This document shows, in pieces, positions 1-8,194 of a stretch of 64,000 bases of DNA. The position numbers and the translations under genes are program-made. Below the pieces are notes generated by a model. That model saw only the letters and a program-made list of their open reading frames with translations, had not been told where the DNA came from and made no database searches. The stretch's first letter is position 1. Every line of letters begins with the position of its first letter. The stretch is from Duganella sp. 1224. GTDB taxonomy: Bacteria > Pseudomonadota > Gammaproteobacteria > Burkholderiales > Burkholderiaceae_D. The stretch is from the NCBI RefSeq assembly GCF_013408245.1, contig NZ_JACBYS010000005.1, forward strand, positions 1 through 64,000. Reading direction: 5' to 3'.

Positions 1-2
1 TG

Positions 3-110
3 GTTCTCAGCCAAATAGTGAATCGCATCATCAAGCATGAGCCGCAGGTTAACAGGCTCTTCTTACGTTTACAACACCGCAAAATAAAAATGCCGCTCAG
101 TCTTAACTGA
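3..110 (+). other. possible 3' end of a coding sequence entering from the left edge
   Basis: One frame is open from the window edge to a TGA at 108-110 (36 codons, basic, ending in ...KMPLSLN). It is AT-richer than its neighbours and its stop lies inside a hairpin. There is too little sequence to name a family. It could be the tail of a gene or simply non-coding DNA. Confidence 0.2.
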
Positions 111-140
111 ACGGCATTACAGCCTCGGCTGCCTTTTTTT
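89..140 (+). terminator. hairpins and T-tract, rho-independent terminator
   Basis: A 12-bp stem with one G-T pair (89-100 with 107-118, loop TCTTAA) is followed by a small CAGC/GCTG hairpin (120-131) and seven T residues at 134-140. It would stop transcription arriving from the left edge. The AraC gene converging on it ends at 189. Confidence 0.5.
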
Positions 141-188
141 ATTGCTGATGGCCGAGGCAGGCACGCACGATCGCGGTATCGTGCGAGG

Positions 189-1004
189 TTATTCGGCCTT
201 GCAATTGCGGCGGTATTCGGCCGGCGGTTTGCCGACCAGTTTTTCGAAGTCGGTGGTGAAGTGGGCCTGGTCGTAGTAGCCGAGCTGCTGGGCCAGCGCG
301 GCCAGGTCGATGTCGCTGCCCTTGGCCAGCAGGTCGGAGGCATCCAGCAGGCGGTTGCGGCGGATGACCCACTTGGGCGTGGCGCCGACGTAGTCCTTGA
401 ACAGCATCTGCAGCTTGCGCACGCCGATGCCGACCTGGTCGGCCAGCTGCTGCACCTGCGTGATCCCGGCGTTGTGCTCGATCGCCAGCAGGATGCCGCC
501 GATACGCTCCTGCATCGGGTCGACCGCCGGCAGGGCGGTGCGGATGATGGCGCTGGCGGCGGCCACCATGGCGGCGTCATCGGCCGCGTTCATGACGCTG
601 CGTTCGGCGTCGGCATCATCGCAGTCAAACACGGCCGACAGCGGCAGTTGGCGGTTGGTGGCGGTCTGCACCGGCTGGCGCAGAAAACCGCGAAACGCGC
701 CCGGCCGGAAGCGCAGGCCCAGCACGCGGCCGCTGTCGCGCAGCGTGTACTCGAAGGCGCCGGTCATGACGCCAAACACCGCCGTGCGGCCGGCGTCGAA
801 CACCACGTGGATGCACGGCGAGGGCAGGGTGCGCTGCACGTGCACCACGCCGTCGGGCAGCGTCCACGCCACCAGCCAGAAGTGCTCGATGAACGGCGCC
901 AGGTCGGCGTCCGGCGCAAACGTCTCCAGCCGGAACATCTTTTCGCCGGCCGCCGGATTTACCACACCGCGTGTCGGACGCGGTACACTTTGCAGCGTTG
1001 TCAT
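189..1004 (-). CDS. AraC-family transcriptional regulator
   Basis: A 271-residue DNA-binding regulator. The last 90 residues hold two helix-turn-helix motifs (about 182-201 and 231-252), and the C-terminal GYYDQAHFTTDF segment is the typical second AraC helix region. The N-terminal 150 residues resemble the DUF6597-type sensor domain common in this subgroup, with a conserved GLRFRPGAF stretch near 96-104. The ligand cannot be told. It is divergent from the GST gene, with only 78 bp between starts, so it may regulate that gene. An internal ATG at residue 23 is an alternative start. Confidence 0.85.
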   Translation of the reverse strand: MTTLQSVPRPTRGVVNPAAGEKMFRLETFAPDADLAPFIEHFWLVAWTLPDGVVHVQRTLPSPCIHVVFDAGRTAVFGVMTGAFEYTLRDSGRVLGLRFRPGAFRGFLRQPVQTATNRQLPLSAVFDCDDADAERSVMNAADDAAMVAAASAIIRTALPAVDPMQERIGGILLAIEHNAGITQVQQLADQVGIGVRKLQMLFKDYVGATPKWVIRRNRLLDASDLLAKGSDIDLAALAQQLGYYDQAHFTTDFEKLVGKPPAEYRRNCKAE

Positions 1005-1082
1005 AAGGCGTTCGCGTTTTTACAAGACGCCCATCTTAGCAAGAGTTATCGTGAGTTTTCCATCCACCACCAGGAGAAATTC

Positions 1083-1712
1083 ATGGCACCGCAACTGACC
1101 TTGTACCACTGCCCCCACTCGCGCTCGACGGGTGTGCTGACGCTGCTGGAAGAATTGCACGCGCCCTACGACCTGCATGTGATGAACATGAAGAAGGGCG
1201 AAAACCGCGAGCCGGCCTACCTGGCCGTCAACCCGATGGGCAAGGTGCCGGCGATCCGCCATGGCGACGCCATCGTCACTGAACAGGTGGCCATCTACCT
1301 GTACCTGGCCGACCTGTTTCCCGAGGCCAAACTGGCGCCGCCGCTGGGCGATCCGCTGCGCGGCCCGTATCTGCGCTGGATGGCCTTTTACGGCAGCTGC
1401 TTCGAGCCGGCCATCGTGGACCAGTGGATGAAGAACCCGCCGGCCGACAAGACCGCCTGCCACTACGGCGACTTCGACACCATGTTCAACACGCTGGTCG
1501 AGCAACTGGGCAAGGGCCCCTACCTGCTGGGCGAACAGTTCAGCGCGCTGGACATCCTGTGGGGCACGGCCTTCGGCTGGATGATGATGTTCGGCCTGGT
1601 GCCCAAGCTGCCGGTCATCGAGCAGTACGTGCAGCGGGTGAGCAACCGGCCGGCCGCCGTCGCCGCGCGCGAGAAAGACGCCGCGCTGGCGGCGGAACAG
1701 GCTATCGCATGA
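1083..1712 (+). CDS. glutathione S-transferase family protein
   Basis: A 209-residue cytosolic protein with the two-domain GST layout. The N-terminal thioredoxin-like part starts LTLYHCPHSRS, and the NPMGKVPAI stretch carries the cis-proline that positions glutathione. It is followed by TEQVAIYLYLAD, the usual glutathione gamma-glutamyl contact, and an all-helical C-terminal half. AGGAG lies 6 bases before the ATG. Its stop overlaps the start of the next gene (ATGA), so the two are probably translated together. The substrate is unknown. Confidence 0.88.
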   Translation: MAPQLTLYHCPHSRSTGVLTLLEELHAPYDLHVMNMKKGENREPAYLAVNPMGKVPAIRHGDAIVTEQVAIYLYLADLFPEAKLAPPLGDPLRGPYLRWMAFYGSCFEPAIVDQWMKNPPADKTACHYGDFDTMFNTLVEQLGKGPYLLGEQFSALDILWGTAFGWMMMFGLVPKLPVIEQYVQRVSNRPAAVAAREKDAALAAEQAIA

Positions 1713-2407
1713 CCATGTCCGCCAGCGTTGCGGGCGTGCTGCTGTCGCTCGGCCTGCCCACGCTGTTCGCCTTCCTCTACCGCGAGGGCAAGCGCCAGCC
1801 GATGAACCTCCGGCGCCACCTGCTGACGATGTGGGGCTGCTGCCTGGCCGTGGTGGCCTGGGTGCTGCTGTGGGAGCGACGCCCGCTGGCCAGCATCGGC
1901 ATCGTCGCCGACAACCATGTGGCCTGGCTGATCGGCGTGGCGTTGGGCGCGACGGTGCTGGCCAGCTCGGTGCTGTCGGTCATCCAGGCCAGCAAGGGCG
2001 GCAAGGCGGCGCTGCCGGCCGACTCCGAGGCCGGCCTGACGCGGCTGATGGCCACGCCCGCCTGGTTTCGCTGGGCGGTGGTGCTGACCGCCGGCGTCAG
2101 CGAAGAAATCCTGTTTCGCGGCTATCCGATCGAGCGTCTGGCCGAACTCAGCGGTAGCCTGTGGCTGGCCGCGCTGGTGCCGCTGGCGGTCTTCACGCTG
2201 GCGCACCTGAGCGGGTGGTCGCCCGGCCACCTGGTTGGCGTGCTGTTCGGCGGCGGCCTGCTGACCGGGCTCTACCTGTGGCAGCGCGACCTGGTCGCCT
2301 GCATGATCGCCCACATGCTGATCGACTCACTGATCATCTTCCTGCCGGCGCTGCTGAAAAAACTGGCAGCGCGCCAGCCTACAGCGGCTCCAGTCCGCGC
2401 GCCTTGA
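1709..2407 (+). CDS. CPBP-family intramembrane metalloprotease
   Basis: A 232-residue protein with several membrane segments and the three CPBP (Abi) motifs: EExxxR at 132-137 (SEEILFRG), FxxxH at 162-166 (FTLAH) and a third histidine at 202 (IAHMLID). These form the metal site of Rce1-like intramembrane proteases. The start is chosen by ATGA overlap with the GST stop; upstream in-frame codons belong to the GST in another frame. The last 29 bases overlap the convergent substrate-binding gene. The target protein is unknown. Confidence 0.85.
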   Translation: MTMSASVAGVLLSLGLPTLFAFLYREGKRQPMNLRRHLLTMWGCCLAVVAWVLLWERRPLASIGIVADNHVAWLIGVALGATVLASSVLSVIQASKGGKAALPADSEAGLTRLMATPAWFRWAVVLTAGVSEEILFRGYPIERLAELSGSLWLAALVPLAVFTLAHLSGWSPGHLVGVLFGGGLLTGLYLWQRDLVACMIAHMLIDSLIIFLPALLKKLAARQPTAAPVRAP

Positions 2408-3128
2408 GGATGGCCTTGGCGGCTGGCTGCGCGAGGGCGTTGACGAAGGCCTGGGCGGCGGCCCGATCGCTCGCCGCTGCCGAGGGCGCCGCTGAAAAGG
2501 TCGAATACACCTGCACCTCGGCCGGCAGCGGACCGGCGAACTGCGCCTCCGGGGCATCGAAGATTTCGCTGATCTGCGTGAACCCCATCTCCGCCTGACC
2601 AGCCGCCACCGCCTGCGGTGCGGTGATCTTGCTAATGATGACGGTCTTGGCGTTCATGGTGTCGGCGATGCCGAACTGCTCGAAGATTTTTTTCATGGTT
2701 GGCCCGGTCGCGCCCTGGGCCGAGTACGAGATCGATTTCGCCGCCAGCAGCGTGCGCTTGAAATCTTCCGCATTGGCCATCGCTGGCTGCGGCGCGCCCC
2801 TGGCGACCGCCACGCCGACGCCGCTGCGCGCGACAGCAATCTGCCCCGCCCCATCCAGTTTGCCTTGCTGGATCAACTCATTCAACGCGGCTACGGTCAG
2901 AAACGCCACGTCGGCATGGGCGCCTTTTTCGATCTCGGATTTCAGTTCGCCGGTGGTGGCAATGCGCAGCGTCACGTGATGGCCGCTGCTGGCTTCAAAC
3001 GCCGGCACAATTTGCTCCAACGCCGATTTGGCCGCGACGGTGGCGAAGACGGTGATGTCCGCCGCCCGCGCGCCGCCCGATGCGGCCAGCAGGAAGGCGG
3101 CTGTGGTGACAAAGCGATGGCTCATCAT
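2379..3128 (-). CDS. molybdate-binding-like periplasmic substrate-binding protein
   Basis: A 249-residue exported protein. After a signal peptide ending near GGARA|AD it begins ITVFATVAAKSALEQIVPAFE, the pattern of ModA-type class II binding proteins, and it continues through the GELKSEIEKGAHADVAFL region. It is shorter and more divergent than true ModA, and no modB/modC permease or ATPase lies nearby, so molybdate binding is uncertain. The start is placed at the first of two ATGs after AGGAG; an in-frame ATG upstream lies within speD. Only 4 bases separate it from the speD stop, so it is probably the last gene of the polyamine-linked minus-strand operon. Confidence 0.75.
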   Translation of the reverse strand: MMSHRFVTTAAFLLAASGGARAADITVFATVAAKSALEQIVPAFEASSGHHVTLRIATTGELKSEIEKGAHADVAFLTVAALNELIQQGKLDGAGQIAVARSGVGVAVARGAPQPAMANAEDFKRTLLAAKSISYSAQGATGPTMKKIFEQFGIADTMNAKTVIISKITAPQAVAAGQAEMGFTQISEIFDAPEAQFAGPLPAEVQVYSTFSAAPSAAASDRAAAQAFVNALAQPAAKAILKARGLEPL

Positions 3129-3132
3129 CGGG

Positions 3133-3525
3133 TTACGCTCCTGTGCCGGGCACCGCGGCGCGGGCATGCCGGTGGATGTTGGTTTGCGCAGCGTCTGGCT
3201 GCAGCGCACTGGTGATGAGAGCGAGCGCTAACTCCGGCTGGGCGCTGCCGCACATGAAGATGTCGGCGGCGGCGAAGCCGCATTCGGGCCAGGTGTGGAT
3301 GGTAATGTGGGATTCCGCCAGCAGCACCACGCCGGTCACACCCTGGCCTTCGCCAAAGGCGTGGAAGTGGCTGAACAGGATGCGCGCGCCGGCCGCTTCG
3401 GCGGCGTCGCGCAGCAGCGTTTCGAGCAGCGCGCAGTCGCTTAATTTTTCGGCAGGGATGCCATTCAGGTCGGCCAGCACGTGGGTACCGGAAGCGACGT
3501 GGGCCGGCAGCGATTCGCGCTTCAC
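3133..3525 (-). CDS. speD: S-adenosylmethionine decarboxylase proenzyme, prokaryotic SpeD/SpeH type
   Basis: A 130-residue pyruvoyl enzyme that makes decarboxylated AdoMet, the aminopropyl donor for spermidine. The self-cleavage site Glu71-Ser72 lies in AESHITIHTWPE. His77 and Cys92 sit at +5 and +20 from Ser72, the same spacing as Ser63, His68 and Cys83 of the Thermotoga maritima enzyme. The start is GTG, overlapping the stop of the preceding 60-residue gene (GTGA), so translation is probably coupled. A spermidine-synthase-like gene lies 3 kb away on the divergent strand, which suggests a dedicated supply for this locus. Confidence 0.93.
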   Translation of the reverse strand: MKRESLPAHVASGTHVLADLNGIPAEKLSDCALLETLLRDAAEAAGARILFSHFHAFGEGQGVTGVVLLAESHITIHTWPECGFAAADIFMCGSAQPELALALITSALQPDAAQTNIHRHARAAVPGTGA

Positions 3526-3704
3526 TTGTGGCCTCCGCCGCCCGAGCCGCCGCCCCAGCTGCCGCCGCCACCGCCGGTGTGCGAGCTCCAGGCGCTGCCG
3601 CCGTAACCGTAGCCACGCGAGGCGCCGCCGCCGGCCATCCGCGTCCAGCTGCTGCCGGCGCTGAACAGCACCACGATGACCGCGTAGATGAAGAATCTGC
3701 TCAT
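3522..3704 (-). CDS. small Gly-rich single-pass membrane peptide
   Basis: A 60-residue product. Residues 4-18 are hydrophobic (FFIYAVIVVLFSAGS), as for one membrane segment or an uncleaved signal. The rest is a Gly/Ser/Trp-rich tail ending GGGGHK. It overlaps both neighbours: its ATG is in ATGA with the DUF4178 stop, and its TGA is in GTGA with the speD start. That tight coupling is the best evidence that it is real. I do not recognise a family. The glycine-rich tail suggests a flexible or assembling segment at the membrane. Confidence 0.65.
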   Translation of the reverse strand: MSRFFIYAVIVVLFSAGSSWTRMAGGGASRGYGYGGSAWSSHTGGGGGSWGGGSGGGGHK

Positions 3705-5170
3705 GAGTTGTCGTTGTTGTCGAGAAAGGTCGCCGGCAGGTAGATCGCCAGCGCGGCGATGACGGTGATGAACCAGGTGCCGGAGAAGTTGAACAGCAGC
3801 GGCACCGCGTTCAGCACCAGCATGAACCAGATGATGTACTTGGCCGTCGTGCGATAGCGGTTGTTGCCAAACGGCTTGCTCTTCGACGGCGCCTTGACCT
3901 TGCCCTTGAAGCCGTCGCCAAACCACATCGCCAGCTGGTCGGCCGATACCGGCGAGGAGCGCGACCAGGTCATCTCGCTGGCGGTGGTTTCAGCGGCCAG
4001 GCGCAGCTGGCCGGCCTGGAATTCCGCCACCTGCGCCGTGTCGCCCACCGACACGCGCCAGTTGAAGGCGCCCACCGCGTAGGTCACTTTGGCCTGGTAG
4101 CTGTACAACGCCGAATACTGAACCTTATTCACCAACACCTGCGACGCGCCGGGCGTGTACGTCATCGGCCACTCCGGCAGCACGTTGGCGCCGGACCAGC
4201 CGTCTTCGGTCAGCACCAGCCACGAGAAGCCGGCGCGCGGCCCGTACATCAGGTATTCGTCCCACGCGTTGCCCTCGTCGTCGGCGCGCCGCATCATGCC
4301 GATGATGGAGAAGTCCTGGTTGTTGATGTTGGCGGTCGCGCCCAGTTCCAGCATCAGCGGCTCGGCCGCCACGCGCTCGCCGACCGCCACCACCTGCGCT
4401 TTCGGGCTGGCGGCGTCGATCTGCGTGGCGCAGGCCGGGCACACCAGGTTGGCGGTGATGCCGGGCAGGTATTTGATTGGTGTGCCGCACGACGGGCAAT
4501 CCAGCGCCGACAGCTTGCCGCGATAGCGTCCGGCGGCGCGCTGGATGGTGTCGTCGTCGCGCAGCAGCTGGCATTGCAGGCTGTCCAGCGTGACGGCAAT
4601 GCCGGTGTAAACCACCGGCTCCGGGCCGTCGGAGTAATCGAGCGTGATGAATTCCAGGCCGCGGCGGAAGTCGGCCACCCTGGCCTGGTAGCCGTCGCCG
4701 ACCTTGAACGGCAGCTCGCCCTGGCCGCCGATGCAGTCGGCCACGCGGATTTCTGCTGCCGTGTACACGCCATTGCCGATGCCGTAACTGCGGCCCGGCA
4801 CCAGCGCCTCGAATGGATGCGTGTTGATGTCGCCGTCGTATTCTGCGGTGATGGTGTACATGCCGGACGAATCGCCCAGCCATGAGGTTTTGCCGTCGTC
4901 GAACAGCAGATACCACTCGTTCCACATGCCCGCCGAATAGCGCAGCTGGATGCGGCCGACCACGGTGAACGGCCGGCCACCGAGCACGCCGGCGGTGCCG
5001 ATCTGGATCGGCGAATAGTCCTCCAGCACGGACGACATCTTGCCGAGGTCCTTGACCGCGTCCGCATCCTTGAGCACCCGCGTGCTGCAATATTCGCAGA
5101 CCGCCATGACCGAGGCGTGCGAGCGGAAGGTGACCTCCGCGCCGCAGCTGGGACAGGAAACGATTTGCAT
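3701..5170 (-). CDS. double zinc-ribbon, double DUF4178 membrane protein
   Basis: A 489-residue protein built as a tandem duplication. It has a zinc ribbon (CPSC 6-9, CEYC 25-28) and a DUF4178 domain (about 55-200), then a second ribbon (CPSC 225-228, CPAC 244-247) and a second DUF4178 domain (about 272-400). Both DUF4178 copies share a W-[ND]-E-[WY]-L signature (WNEWYLLF 83-90, WDEYLMYG 303-310). Two hydrophobic segments close the protein (444-461, 465-483), so it is probably anchored with the bulk in the cytoplasm. DUF4178 proteins are known from neighbourhoods with PspA, DUF350 and spermine synthase; their biochemical role is unknown. It lies between the SPFH and Gly-rich genes in one operon. 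Confidence 0.85.
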   Translation of the reverse strand: MQIVSCPSCGAEVTFRSHASVMAVCEYCSTRVLKDADAVKDLGKMSSVLEDYSPIQIGTAGVLGGRPFTVVGRIQLRYSAGMWNEWYLLFDDGKTSWLGDSSGMYTITAEYDGDINTHPFEALVPGRSYGIGNGVYTAAEIRVADCIGGQGELPFKVGDGYQARVADFRRGLEFITLDYSDGPEPVVYTGIAVTLDSLQCQLLRDDDTIQRAAGRYRGKLSALDCPSCGTPIKYLPGITANLVCPACATQIDAASPKAQVVAVGERVAAEPLMLELGATANINNQDFSIIGMMRRADDEGNAWDEYLMYGPRAGFSWLVLTEDGWSGANVLPEWPMTYTPGASQVLVNKVQYSALYSYQAKVTYAVGAFNWRVSVGDTAQVAEFQAGQLRLAAETTASEMTWSRSSPVSADQLAMWFGDGFKGKVKAPSKSKPFGNNRYRTTAKYIIWFMLVLNAVPLLFNFSGTWFITVIAALAIYLPATFLDNNDNS

Positions 5171-5176
5171 GCAGTG

Positions 5177-6232
5177 TTAGCCGATCAGTTTTTTCAGCAG
5201 TTCGGCCTTGGTGCTGTCGTAGTCGGCGGCCGAGATCAGGCCTTTGTCGAGCAGCCCCTTGAGCTTTTCGAGGCGCGCTTCGATCGAGTCCTCGGCCGGC
5301 GCGGAACCAGTGGCGGAACCAGCGGCGGGAGCTGCCGGCGCGGCGGCTTGCGGCGCCAGCGTGCTGCCCAGCGTCTGGCCGATCACCTGGCCCACCGTCA
5401 CGCCGGCACCCAGGCCGGCGCCGATGCCGGCCAGGCCGCCCTCGTTGCCGGCCGCCAGCGGGATCGAACTCGCCACCTGGTACTTGGTGAAGCCGGCCAG
5501 CTTGTCGGCGCTCATGCCGCCCTTCATGCCGGCCGAGATGCGCTCGTCCAGCGCCGCCTGCAGTTCTTCCGGCAGGCTGACGCTGGCCACGTTGAATTCA
5601 TCCAGCGCGATGCCGTAGCGCGCGAAGGCGGTGGTCAGGTCGCCTTTGACCTGCTGCGCCATCAGCGCCTGGTTGGCCGCCATGTCGAGGAAGGGCACTT
5701 GCGACGCGCCCACCGAACTGGCCATGGTCGCCATCAGGATGCCGCGCAGCTGGTCTTCCACCTCGTCGCGGGTGTAAACCTCGCGCGTGCCGCTGACCTC
5801 CGTGAAGAAGGCGCGGGCATTGGTCACGCGGTAGGAGTACATGCCGAAGGCGCGCACGCGCACCATGTCGAAGTCCTTGTCGCGGATGGTGATCGGCTGC
5901 GGCGTGCCCCATTTGCGGCCGGTCTGCACGCGGGTGCTGAAGAAGTAGACGTCCGACTTGAACGGCGAGTCAAACAGCTTATCCCAGTTTTTCAGGTTGG
6001 TCAGCACCGGCAGAGTGCGCGTGGTCAGCGTGTGGGTGCCGGGTCCGAAGACGTCGGCCACCTGGCCCTCGTTGACGAACACCGCCACCTGCGATTCGCG
6101 CACCACCAGCTGGCCGCCGTTCTGGATCTCCTGGTCGGCCATTGGATAGCGCCAGGCCAGCACGCCGTCGGTGTCCTCGTTCCACTGCAGTACATCGATA
6201 AACTGCTTCTTGATAAAGCTGCCGATACCCAT
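5177..6232 (-). CDS. SPFH/Band-7 (virion-core-like) protein with C-terminal SHOCT domain
   Basis: A 351-residue membrane-associated scaffold candidate. Residues 30-235 match the YdjI-like SPFH subfamily, including QLVVRESQVAVFVNEGQ and VFGPGTHTLTTRTLP. A Gly/Ala-rich linker follows (262-315). The end (316-350) is a SHOCT helical pair, recognisable from LEKLKGLLDKGLISAADYD. SPFH proteins oligomerise on membranes, and SHOCT segments often act as short oligomerisation modules. It lies 6 bases upstream of the DUF4178 gene in the operon, as in other envelope-stress clusters where Band-7 proteins accompany DUF350 and DUF4178. Confidence 0.87.
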   Translation of the reverse strand: MGIGSFIKKQFIDVLQWNEDTDGVLAWRYPMADQEIQNGGQLVVRESQVAVFVNEGQVADVFGPGTHTLTTRTLPVLTNLKNWDKLFDSPFKSDVYFFSTRVQTGRKWGTPQPITIRDKDFDMVRVRAFGMYSYRVTNARAFFTEVSGTREVYTRDEVEDQLRGILMATMASSVGASQVPFLDMAANQALMAQQVKGDLTTAFARYGIALDEFNVASVSLPEELQAALDERISAGMKGGMSADKLAGFTKYQVASSIPLAAGNEGGLAGIGAGLGAGVTVGQVIGQTLGSTLAPQAAAPAAPAAGSATGSAPAEDSIEARLEKLKGLLDKGLISAADYDSTKAELLKKLIG

Positions 6233-6244
6233 GATGGTCCTCGC

Positions 6245-6631
6245 TCAGGAAATGCCGGCGCCGTTGATCACGCCGATGGAAAGGGAAATGGCGCCCAGCA
6301 GGCCGCCGAACGCCGTGTTGTTTGCTTCGATCTGGTCTTTCGACATGTTCAGCACCCGGGTGGTGATGGCGTAGGCCAGCATCTGGATCAGCATCGCGCC
6401 GAAGGCCCAGGCGAAAAACTGCTGGTAGTCGAGCGTATGCATCAGCGCCGAACCGATCGTGATGGAAAAACCTATCAGTGCCCCGCCCAGCGATAGCGCC
6501 GCCGCCTGGTTGCCTTCGCGGATCAGCTTCACCTCGTCGAAGGGCGTCATCCAGGTGTAGGCCTTGAAGAACACGGCCAGCAGCACGGCGGCCAGCAACA
6601 GGTGAATCAGATAGTTTAGGATGGCGGGCAC
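6245..6631 (-). CDS. DUF350 inner-membrane protein (YjfL-like)
   Basis: A 128-residue protein with four hydrophobic segments (about 4-24, 45-66, 70-92, 106-126). This matches DUF350, the family of E. coli YjfL. In E. coli, YjfL is encoded with the PspA-like YjfJ and the glutathionylspermidine-synthase-like YjfC, another link between DUF350, membranes and polyamines. It is the first gene of the minus-strand operon and is divergent from the membrane spermidine-synthase-like gene, with about 50 bp between starts. Confidence 0.85.
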   Translation of the reverse strand: MPAILNYLIHLLLAAVLLAVFFKAYTWMTPFDEVKLIREGNQAAALSLGGALIGFSITIGSALMHTLDYQQFFAWAFGAMLIQMLAYAITTRVLNMSKDQIEANNTAFGGLLGAISLSIGVINGAGIS

Positions 6632-6682
6632 GGCACACCTTCAGGTAAAGTATTTACTTGATAATAATGCAAACGAGTGGAA

Positions 6683-8194
6683 ATGACCAAAAAGATTCTG
6701 ATTTTGTCCGTGTTTGTCGTGGCGTCCTGTGGACTGGCGTACGAGCTGATTGCCGGTGCGCTGTCCAGTTATCTGCTGGGCGACTCGGTGCTGCAATTTT
6801 CCACCATTATCGGATGCTATCTGTTTGCCATGGGCGTCGGCGCGCACCTGTCCAAGTACGTCAAGGACGAGGATGTACTGGCGCGCTTTGTCGACATCGA
6901 GCTGGCCGTCGGCCTGATTGGCGGCGTGTCGGCGGCGGTGCTGTTCCTGACCTTCTCGTGGATGGCGGCGCCATTCCGCACGCTGTTGTACACCATGGTG
7001 TTCCTGGTCGGCGCCTTCGTCGGCATGGAGGTGCCGCTGGTGATGCGCGCGCTGAACGCGCGGCAGACCGCCTTCAATGAACTGGTCAGCAAGGTGCTGA
7101 CCTTCGACTACCTCGGCGCGCTGGCGGTGTCGCTGCTGTTCCCGCTGGTGCTGGCGCCGCATCTGGGCCTGGTGCGCACCGGCTTTTTGTTCGGGATGCT
7201 GAATGTGGGCGTGGCCCTGTGGACAATCAAGGCTTTTTCCACAGAGCTGAAAAACGTCACCGGCCGCTTGCTGCGTGCCAGCGCGGTGCTGTGCGCGCTG
7301 GTGTTTGGCTTCGCCTTCGCCGACAAGCTGACTTACTGGGGCGAGCATGGCCTGTTCGGCGACGAGATCGTGTTTGCCACCACCACGCCGTATCAGCGCC
7401 TGGTCATCACCAGGTGGAAGGACGATACGCGCCTGTACATCAACGGCAACCTGCAGTTCTCGTCGCGCGACGAGTACCGGTATCACGAAGCGCTGGTGCA
7501 CCCGGTGCTGCAGCCGATGCCGTGGGCGAAGCGCGTGCTGGTGCTGGGCGGCGGCGATGGCCTGGCGCTGCGCGAGATCCTGCGCTATCCGAACATCGAG
7601 CATGTGACGCTGGTCGACCTGGACCCGGCCATGACCGGCGCCTTCACGCGCCGCGAGGAACTGGTCAAGCTCAATCACGGCTCGTTCAGCGACAAGCGCG
7701 TACAGGTGATCAACGCCGATGCGGCCATCTGGCTGCAGCAGAATGACGATATGTTCGACGCGGTCATCGTCGACTTCCCCGATCCTTCCAGCTTCGCGCT
7801 GGGCAAGCTGTATTCGGTGCCGTTCTACGGCATGGTGCGCAAGCACCTGGCGGCGAATGGGCTGATGGTGGTGCAATCGACGTCGCCGTTCTTCGCGCCG
7901 CATGCCTACTGGACCATCGATGCCACGCTGCGCGAAGTGGGCCTGAAGACTTATCCGTATCACGCCTATGTGCCGTCGTTCGGCGAGTGGGGCTTCATCC
8001 TGGCCACGCCGCAGGCCAGCTACACGCCGCCGACCAGTTACCGCCTGCCGATGCGCTACCTGAACGCCGACACCACGCGCGAGATGTTCATCTTCCCGCC
8101 CGATATGAAGCCGCTGCCGATGGAACCGAACCGTCTCAACACCCAGTCGCTCGTGCATGAATTCGAGCAGGACTGGCGCCGGGTGATCCGCTGA
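6683..8194 (+). CDS. membrane-embedded spermidine-synthase-like aminopropyltransferase
   Basis: A 503-residue protein. Residues 1-215 carry about seven membrane segments. Residues 225-440 form a spermidine-synthase fold with the AdoMet-binding loop LGGGDGLALREIL (288-300), the acidic VDLDP at 311-315 and VDFPDPSS at 363-370 in the position of the catalytic DxxDP motif. It would transfer an aminopropyl group from decarboxylated AdoMet to an amine, but the true acceptor is unknown. ATG 6683 is preferred; a GTG two codons upstream is possible. Its stop overlaps the start of the FAD oxidoreductase gene (TGATG). SpeD for the donor is encoded on the divergent arm. Confidence 0.85.
   Translation: MTKKILILSVFVVASCGLAYELIAGALSSYLLGDSVLQFSTIIGCYLFAMGVGAHLSKYVKDEDVLARFVDIELAVGLIGGVSAAVLFLTFSWMAAPFRTLLYTMVFLVGAFVGMEVPLVMRALNARQTAFNELVSKVLTFDYLGALAVSLLFPLVLAPHLGLVRTGFLFGMLNVGVALWTIKAFSTELKNVTGRLLRASAVLCALVFGFAFADKLTYWGEHGLFGDEIVFATTTPYQRLVITRWKDDTRLYINGNLQFSSRDEYRYHEALVHPVLQPMPWAKRVLVLGGGDGLALREILRYPNIEHVTLVDLDPAMTGAFTRREELVKLNHGSFSDKRVQVINADAAIWLQQNDDMFDAVIVDFPDPSSFALGKLYSVPFYGMVRKHLAANGLMVVQSTSPFFAPHAYWTIDATLREVGLKTYPYHAYVPSFGEWGFILATPQASYTPPTSYRLPMRYLNADTTREMFIFPPDMKPLPMEPNRLNTQSLVHEFEQDWRRVIR

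Noticed and set aside
261..1712. Plus-strand frame appearing to extend the GST upstream across the AraC gene
   Set aside because: The upstream part is antisense to the AraC regulator; AGGAG and family length fix the GST start at 1083.
2379..3128. Naming the substrate-binding gene modA
   Set aside because: No modB/modC nearby and only partial similarity to ModA; the ligand is left open.
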